Origin: Solen grandis
Taxonomy: Eukaryota; Mollusca; Bivalvia; Adapedonta; Solenidae
Length of the DNA: 64,000 nt
Direction: 5' to 3'
Assembly (NCBI GenBank): GCA_021229015.1
Contig: CM037783.1
Span: 30,733,234 to 30,797,233 of the forward strand
The notes beneath the pieces are model-generated. The model saw only the letters and a list, made by a program, of their open reading frames with translations. It ran no database searches and was not told where the DNA came from. Position numbers and translations under genes: made by a program. Of the stretch, positions 62,501 to 64,000 are shown in pieces (the stretch's first letter is position 1; every line of letters starts with the position of its first letter).

Positions 62501-62786
62501 GACAAATACAGACGAGCGTGGACATCGGCATGTTAATGACTACCGGTACTACAAAATCGGTAACATAACGTTTGGGTCCCCAAGACATGCGTATAAGTAT
62601 CTTAACATATGAAAGTAACATGAAGTAGCTATATAATAATAATAATAATAATAATGGTAATATATATTTCTGTCGACCACAGAATCGGCAAATGTATCAG
62701 CACCAAAATCCCAAACGGTGAAAAGTTCGACCCGAATGGTTATCGACAAAGAGTGGATCTTACCGGAGAGTACAAATTCAAGGATG
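41483..62786 (+). CDS. Tg: Protein-glutamine gamma-glutamyltransferase (transglutaminase), 5' ten coding exons
   Basis: Transglutaminases form gamma-glutamyl-epsilon-lysine crosslinks between proteins in a Ca2+-dependent reaction. In invertebrates the annulin/haemocyte type acts in clotting, matrix and epithelial attachment. Ten exons (41483, 42161, 43248, 44303, 44732, 45711, 46595, 56509, 57306, 62683) join in consistent phases to about 440 residues. They encode the N-terminal beta-sandwich (exons 2-3) and the papain-like core with Cys in YGQCWVF, His in YHLWNEVWM and Asp in [11 protein letters not shown]. Exon 10 ends in phase 1, and the beta-barrel exons lie outside. There is no signal peptide, as usual in this family. 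The catalytic triad is complete, so this part looks functional. Confidence 0.95.
42161..42511 (+). CDS. Tg: Transglutaminase exon 2 (N-terminal beta-sandwich)
   Basis: Acceptor AAATACAG and donor ACG/GTTCGT; 351 bases. A poly-Ser run ([10 protein letters not shown]) from a TCA microsatellite precedes the domain, which opens with [20 protein letters not shown] and contains [18 protein letters not shown], the typical strand pattern of the transglutaminase N-terminal domain. The Ser run length is likely polymorphic. A poly-G tract follows in the intron at 42,541-42,559. Confidence 0.9.
43248..43520 (+). CDS. Tg: Transglutaminase exon 3 (beta-sandwich end, NPWCEG)
   Basis: Acceptor TTAAATAG and donor GAAG/GTAAAG; 91 codons in phase 1. 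It ends with [11 protein letters not shown], the conserved FNPWC block that leads into the catalytic core. [20 protein letters not shown] matches the strand before it. Confidence 0.92.
44303..44424 (+). CDS. Tg: Transglutaminase exon 4 (DDTVYM block)
   Basis: Acceptor CTTACAG and donor GAG/GTCAGT. It encodes [20 protein letters not shown] and then NGCVFRG...KEWNFGE, the conserved start of the core domain. The intron before it has a 28-bp unit repeated three times (44,171-44,252). Confidence 0.92.
44488..44632 (-). mobile_element. SINE family A, minus-strand copy in transglutaminase intron 4
   Basis: The reverse complement has CCACCGTGGGTTCAAGTCCC (B box), CCAGCTGGCTTACGTTGGTC and a TTCGCCTGTAATTACC end. 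It is more diverged than the copies at 39,304 and 62,258. Confidence 0.7.
44732..44845 (+). CDS. Tg: Transglutaminase exon 5
   Basis: Acceptor CATTGAAG and donor GTG/GTAAGT; 38 codons, phase 0. It encodes [13 protein letters not shown] (the FE.GILD.CL block), then an Asn/Pro/Lys-rich stretch and VSRTITQV. A minus-strand SINE ends about 100 bases before the acceptor. Confidence 0.92.
45085..45235 (+). mobile_element. SINE family B, copy 2
   Basis: GCGCGGGTTCGAACCCTATT (B box), then CTCCCAGGTACAGAGTACTT and a tail with AAGTTGTAAGACACTGCTTC. It is a direct-repeat neighbour of the copy at 45,307. Confidence 0.75.
45307..45490 (+). mobile_element. SINE family B, copy 3, best preserved
   Basis: The tRNA-like head carries CGCCGTGGTCCAGTGGTAAA (A box) and GTTGTGGGTTCGAACCCCGT (B box). 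The body is CTTCCCAGGCGCAAAGTACT...AACCGTCGAGAGGGATT. The tail ends in AAAATAAATAAG. Confidence 0.8.
45711..45888 (+). CDS. Tg: Transglutaminase exon 6 (active-site cysteine)
   Basis: Acceptor CTTTTCCAG and donor ACAG/GTAGAC; 59 codons plus one base. It contains [20 protein letters not shown] and the active-site block [12 protein letters not shown]. The nucleophile Cys codon is TGT at 45858-45860. Two SINE family B copies lie in the preceding intron. Confidence 0.95.
46595..46739 (+). CDS. Tg: Transglutaminase exon 7 (CRALGIPAR)
   Basis: Acceptor CCTTTCAG and donor TCTG/GTACGC. It encodes [20 protein letters not shown] (conserved R-x-LGIP-x-R followed by the NF/Y-SAHD loop), then [11 protein letters not shown] and DSVW. 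It exits in phase 2; the intron that follows is 9.8 kb and contains the Polinton-type element. Confidence 0.95.
47043..47122 (-). mobile_element. tRNA-like SINE head (family C)
   Basis: The reverse complement starts GGCCGGGTAACTCATTCGGT (A box) and has CCCCGGGTTCGAGCTCCC (B box). The acceptor-stem halves do not pair, so it is a SINE head or pseudogene and not a working tRNA. It lies about 230 bases before the left end of the Polinton-type element. Confidence 0.65.
47351..47356. repeat. Target-site duplication, left (AATACA)
   Basis: AATACA immediately precedes the AGTAGTAAGG left terminus and is repeated exactly after the right terminus at 55535-55540. Six bases is the characteristic duplication of Polinton/Maverick integration. 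Confidence 0.85.
47357..48212 (+). repeat. Polinton-type left terminal inverted repeat
   Basis: About 855 bp with high identity to the inverted right end, from AGTAGTAAGGTCATCT to TTTGAGTATAGG. It includes short subrepeats (TAGAATGACCTTAT-type at 47,570-47,630). The inner segment to about 48,330 is also found inverted at 51,770-52,060, so the repeat once extended further. Confidence 0.9.
48414..48635 (-). CDS. Polinton-type small basic ORF, intact
   Basis: An uninterrupted 73-codon ORF begins ATG. The N-terminus is [17 protein letters not shown]; the middle has GGTSKEP and [20 protein letters not shown], and the end is Lys-rich. High Lys/Arg suggests a nucleic-acid-binding or condensing role, as small basic proteins have in related viruses, but this is inference. 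It follows the other minus-strand ORFs in the same direction. Confidence 0.6.
   Translation of the reverse strand: MNIDRWSQHFRLMAEGKLRPNHKGHYVVEKIQTGGTSKEPTIQYVTPVAQAVEMAKSELKRQEKKAKSYCKIK
48681..49220 (-). pseudogene. Polinton-type acidic ORF, broken and fused to the ATPase remnant
   Basis: On the minus strand one frame runs from the ATPase-like segment ending [10 protein letters not shown] into a charged protein (KSKVGRRDW, then Asp/Ser/Glu-rich and [19 protein letters not shown]). An in-frame TAA at 48789-48791 interrupts it. After that the same frame stays open for about 35 more codons, ending in a run of Asp and a final TAA at 48681-48683. The abrupt change from ATPase-like to unrelated sequence at about 49,190 suggests a deletion that fused two genes. 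The function of the charged part is unknown. Confidence 0.6.
49190..49752 (-). pseudogene. A32-like packaging ATPase with N-terminal C2H2 finger, degraded
   Basis: The family's role is ATP-driven packaging of DNA into capsids. In order on the minus strand: a C2H2 finger ([13 protein letters not shown], then H-x4-H), a proline run, then a Walker A motif GPTSCGKT in [20 protein letters not shown] and, further on, a Walker B motif NVIILDD. Defects seen are an in-frame TAA at 49534-49536 between finger and ATPase, a frameshift in an A6 run near 49,322, and a TAA at 49224-49226 after Walker B. The rest of the ATPase is missing, replaced by another ORF. It cannot encode a working enzyme. Confidence 0.8.
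49915..51715. repeat. Tandem repeat of about 125-130 bp inside the Polinton-type element, about four units
   Basis: Units contain CATGGACTTCCGGTTAAGAG, AGTTCAAAGTA, ATCTCACTT, TAACTAAGGGA/AAACTAAAGGA and TGACGTCATTTCCGGTT. The array is split by the nested element at about 50,107-51,380, which entered one unit. Confidence 0.8.
50107..51380. mobile_element. Nested pearl/HINE-like element with six 161-bp units
   Basis: The host tandem repeat stops near CTCACTAAG and resumes at AATCAATGGAAAAC. Between them are subterminal inverted TACGCCCATC (50,155) and GATGGGCGTA (51,368), and six units of 161 bp (about 50,353-51,310; AAGGGCCATAACTTCTAAGT, GCACATGTGTGGAAAGTTTG). A CCCG microsatellite and a 3' palindrome GCCCCATCTTAAGATGGGC follow. 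Unlike the elements at 1262 and 14,862, no CTAG end is seen. Open frames over the units are repeat by-products. Confidence 0.65.
51720..53920. other. Interior of the Polinton-type element, no gene seen
   Basis: At 51,772-52,060 there is an inverted copy of the sequence inside the left TIR. Duplicated segments of about 185 bp lie at 52,860-53,030 and 53,045-53,215, with GT and GA microsatellites (52,503; 52,826-52,869). Two diverged copies of a unit with TGTACAGACATGTTCAAAAATTG lie at 53,410-53,540. No integrase, polymerase or capsid motif was recognised. Confidence 0.6.
54066..54081 (-). promoter_or_regulatory. Histone-type 3' stem-loop downstream of the 111-codon ORF
   Basis: The minus strand reads GGCCCT-TATC-AGGGCC with 5' flank ACAAC and 3' flank AACCCA, fitting the animal histone mRNA stem-loop consensus (stem GGYYYU/ARRRCC, loop U-H-U-H). 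It starts 21 nt after the TAA of the ORF at 54103-54438, the usual spacing in histone genes. This would predict a non-polyadenylated, S-phase-type mRNA 3' end. Confidence 0.65.
54103..54438 (-). CDS. Polinton-type 111-codon ORF, intact
   Basis: The ORF starts ATG at 54438 and ends TAA at 54103-54105 with no break. The N-terminus is [20 protein letters not shown]; the middle is Met/Asp-rich ([19 protein letters not shown]), with three Cys in the first 30 residues and [10 protein letters not shown] later. The C-terminal half is leucine-rich and probably helical ([16 protein letters not shown]). It is the best-preserved gene of the element and is bracketed by histone-type stem-loops at 54066 and 54446. 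No family is recognised. A small helical scaffold or regulator is possible, but this is a guess. Confidence 0.6.
   Translation of the reverse strand: MSRKDIFYNCQNQVIKLLNKMISCHSLPGCAMDKSHITNMDNDCIADMDKIQDRYQRTLKITTTLRSIVAKLSECYCTDLYYDDILNIIEAHFITLEHVEYLLKKLIDSHE
54446..54461 (-). promoter_or_regulatory. Histone-type 3' stem-loop upstream of the 111-codon ORF
   Basis: The minus strand reads GGCCCT-TTTC-AGGGCC, preceded by ACAAC and followed by AACCCA, again a full match to the animal histone stem-loop. It ends 7 nt before the ATG at 54438. About 60 bases around it are homologous to the copy at 54066, so the two arose by duplication. It may close the mRNA of a neighbouring gene that was deleted. 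Confidence 0.65.
54534..55534 (-). repeat. Polinton-type right terminal inverted repeat
   Basis: Inverted match to 47357-48212, ending TTACTACT. It is longer than the left repeat because a segment of about 140 bp (TTTCACAGCTGGATGCCACT...GGTTCCCATGA) is present twice, at about 54,584-54,690 and 54,724-54,820. Both copies are slightly different, so the duplication is not recent. Confidence 0.9.
55535..55540. repeat. Target-site duplication, right (AATACA)
   Basis: Exact copy of the six bases at 47351-47356, directly after the TTACTACT terminus. Confidence 0.85.
56509..56621 (+). CDS. Tg: Transglutaminase exon 8 (catalytic His and Asp)
   Basis: Acceptor TTTATTAG and donor GACG/GTAAAG. It completes the Trp codon of exon 7 and encodes [14 protein letters not shown], then [15 protein letters not shown]. 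The catalytic His codon is CAC at 56516-56518, and the Asp is in VID. The loop between them is slightly longer than in factor XIII-type enzymes. Confidence 0.95.
56799..57030. mobile_element. tRNA-like SINE pair in opposite orientation (family C)
   Basis: A plus-strand head (GGGCCGGGTAGCTCAGTCGA, then GTGTTCGAATCC) and a minus-strand head (reverse of GGGACTCGAACCTGGGGCCT, with GATGCTCTACCAAC) flank about 90 bases. The anticodon arm of the first is deleted, so no functional tRNA is encoded. It lies in transglutaminase intron 8. Confidence 0.6.
57306..57465 (+). CDS. Tg: Transglutaminase exon 9
   Basis: Acceptor TTTGCAG and donor CCAA/GTAATT. It encodes [20 protein letters not shown], then [18 protein letters not shown] (the conserved G-P.PV.AIK.G ... 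D..F.FAEVN.D block). It exits in phase 2. Confidence 0.93.
57466..59590. other. Transglutaminase intron 9, first part; no gene
   Basis: A 23-bp unit (CTATACATGGTATGGACTTG plus AAA) is repeated about three times at 57,527-57,600. A tRNA-like segment with A-box TTAGCGCAGTTAGTTAGG and B-box GAGATCGAGTCCC lies at 58,263-58,334; its acceptor halves do not pair, so it is a tRNA-derived relic. Confidence 0.6.
59593..60537. mobile_element. TA-flanked MITE made of palindromic TCGAGGGAACGAG units
   Basis: Terminal inverted repeats GAGGTGACAYGCAC...TTTTTTATGTCGAGGGAACG lie at both ends, with TA on each side (59591 and 60538). Both arms are arrays of TCGAGGGAACGAGATAATAA-type units, five to seven on the left (59,622-59,782) and about sixteen inverted on the right (60,140-60,512). 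A unique core of about 350 bp (59,790-60,135) separates them. CTCGAG-centred palindromes recur throughout. It lies in transglutaminase intron 9. Confidence 0.75.
60727..60870. repeat. 24-bp tandem repeat, six copies
   Basis: AATATCTCCTTCATGAATCA plus CGGT repeats six times with one or two substitutions. The minus strand stays open (eight-residue period VIHEGDIT), but nothing else supports coding. Confidence 0.9.
60870..61462. mobile_element. Segment bounded by a perfect 24-bp inverted repeat
   Basis: GCATAACCATATCGGCGGGC plus TCTC at 60870-60893 is repeated exactly inverted at 61439-61462. The 545 bp between have no coding signal. A MITE is likely, but no target duplication is evident because the left arm directly follows the 24-bp array. 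Confidence 0.5.
61690..62210. repeat. Diverged tandem repeat, about 190-bp units, with a CTGTCCGTC-like simple repeat
   Basis: Words AACTTCTAAACTATTAAACC, CATCAAACTTCACAT, CTTGTTC and AATCAAGGGCCATAACT occur two to three times. At 62,130-62,175 there is a CTGTC/CGTC tract like the simple-repeat part of the HINE-like elements. It is probably an eroded pearl-type element. Confidence 0.6.
62258..62503 (+). mobile_element. SINE family A, best-preserved copy
   Basis: Head GGGCCTCCGTGGCCAAGAGG (A box) and CGTGGGTTCGAATCCCGGCA (B box), body CATTCGGATTTTCATGTGAG and CTTCCTCCTCCTGTAATTAG, tail GACTGAAATACTGTCGAAGC and ACTCAAATAGTCAAGTCAAG ending in a CAAGT run. It lies 180 bases before transglutaminase exon 10. 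Confidence 0.85.
62683..62786 (+). CDS. Tg: Transglutaminase exon 10 (end of catalytic core)
   Basis: Acceptor ACCACAG and donor GATG/GTAAGT, after a 5.2-kb intron. It encodes [13 protein letters not shown], then [13 protein letters not shown], matching the VG..ISTK...DIT..YK block that closes the core. It exits in phase 1, so at least one more exon must lie right of 64,000. Confidence 0.92.
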
Positions 62787-64000
62787 GTAAGTCCTTCGTA
62801 ATACGTCACAATACGTCACAATACGTCTACGAGTAGATTTGAAATAACATTTATTTCCACGATATTTTTTATCTTTATTTCTTAATTGTTTGTTACGCCA
62901 CGTTAGGAGCCGTAAACATGAACAAATATTTCACCGTCTGTGTTTTGTTGATTTTGACGTGACGTCAATGATTTTACTATTTTAACCTGACCTAGTCAAT
63001 GCATCATTTTCAAATAGACATACACATGAAGCTTTTTTCCGTCATGAAAATTCATCTATCAATTATGCTGATATTTTGCTTTAATATTTCTCGATCTTAC
63101 ACCCAAAATTATTCATATAATATTCAAATGATAGATCATAGCCAGAGCGTTATACCGCCCTATGGTTTGCAGTGACTTGTGTCTTTAGATGAACAATTGT
63201 ATAGAATACGTATCATACACCATAAATGATAATGTATTATCATTTTCATGGCGAGATCGTGAGATCTCCCCCAGAATGTATGATTTCAGATTTTTATTTA
63301 AGGTTTCCATACCCTTTCAGCCATCAATTTAAAAAAATGCAAGCATATCCAAGGAACACATTAGCAAGATAAAAATTGATTGAAATTCTTAAGATTACCT
63401 CCCCCTGATAATTTTGTTTGAACGAATTATCTCCCCTGAAATCTGACGTATCTTCCCTGAAAACCAAAACAGTGATTATCTCCATTTGGAAAAAAACGAA
63501 AAAAAAAAAAAGAAAAAGAAAACGCGCACCCCCTCTAAAATTCCCCGACCATACATAAATGTAGACACACAACCCCCAAAAAACTCACAAGAATACACTA
63601 TTTCACTATTTTACAGCATAAATTAAACACACACACACACACAGGGGAATTTCCCAGGATCCCTTGTTCAACCGGAATTACACCCTTATCACGGCTCGGG
63701 CATTTTTTTAATATAGCGCCCGCCCACACACACACACACACACCACCCCCACCCCCAACCAGAACTTCTGGTTCCGGTTCTGGATTTTTGTTCTATTTCT
63801 ACCGATGAACTGTGACTGAACCGTTTTATTTTTTACTCGTGTCCTAGCTCTAAAACCAGTATGTAGGAATTCAAACTACTGTATGATCTCATTAATTTTA
63901 GTTGATTATGTACCCAAGGGAATTTCGTGGGTACATTTATTCGCGGATCTATTTGGTATATTCTAGAAAACGTGACGTCTATATAAGAGACAATTTTTCG
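62787..64000. other. Transglutaminase intron 10, partial
   Basis: No exon was recognised. CA microsatellites lie at 63,628-63,644 and 63,724-63,742, and a poly-A tract with GAAA lies at 63,490-63,522. The next transglutaminase exon should be to the right. Confidence 0.55.

Overview
The window is nuclear DNA from an animal. Genes are split by GT-AG introns, the base composition is AT-rich, and dispersed repeats are dense. The protein families (an invertebrate-type lysozyme exon and an annulin/haemocyte-like transglutaminase) and the repeats (pearl/HINE-like elements with CTAG-type 3' ends, tRNA-derived SINEs, satellites) point to a bivalve mollusc. The species cannot be named from the sequence alone.

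Layout: (1) 1-3.3 kb holds the last three coding exons of an unrecognised plus-strand gene, with a pearl/HINE-like element in one intron and a 33-bp tandem repeat abutting the last 3' splice site. (2) 3.3-16.2 kb has no convincing gene. It contains TA-flanked MITEs, minisatellites, a 1.25-kb terminal-inverted-repeat element and a second HINE-like element nested in an older tandem repeat. (3) 16.3-16.6 kb carries the terminal exon of an i-type lysozyme on the minus strand. (4) 19.0-20.1 kb holds the 3' remnant of a LINE and a 42-bp tandem array. (5) 23.5-32 kb holds a small unassigned ORF, a 100-N assembly gap, a 2.9-kb satellite of about 40-bp units, and the last four coding exons of a PIP4P/TMEM55 phosphatidylinositol-4,5-bisphosphate 4-phosphatase. 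A second satellite (22-bp units) lies in its intron. (6) 32-41 kb is intergenic, with SINEs, a fold-back element, a small ORF and a decayed Tc1/mariner transposase. (7) 41.5-62.8 kb carries ten coding exons of a transglutaminase: N-terminal beta-sandwich, then catalytic core with Cys, His and Asp on separate exons. The C-terminal beta-barrel exons lie beyond the window.

The most notable object is an 8.2-kb element at 47,357-55,534, inside the transglutaminase intron between the active-site Cys and His exons. It has terminal inverted repeats of about 0.85-1 kb beginning AG and ending CT, and a perfect 6-bp target duplication (AATACA). It carries a decayed A32-type packaging ATPase with a C2H2 finger, which identifies it as an internally deleted Polinton/Maverick (adintovirus-like) element. 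Its 111-codon ORF is intact and is bracketed by two copies of a sequence that matches the animal histone mRNA 3' stem-loop. The downstream copy lies 21 nt after the stop codon, the position it occupies in real histone genes. This suggests that the element borrowed replication-dependent histone-type mRNA 3'-end formation. That is an inference, but it is directly testable. A third stem-loop of this type lies alone at 14.26 kb.
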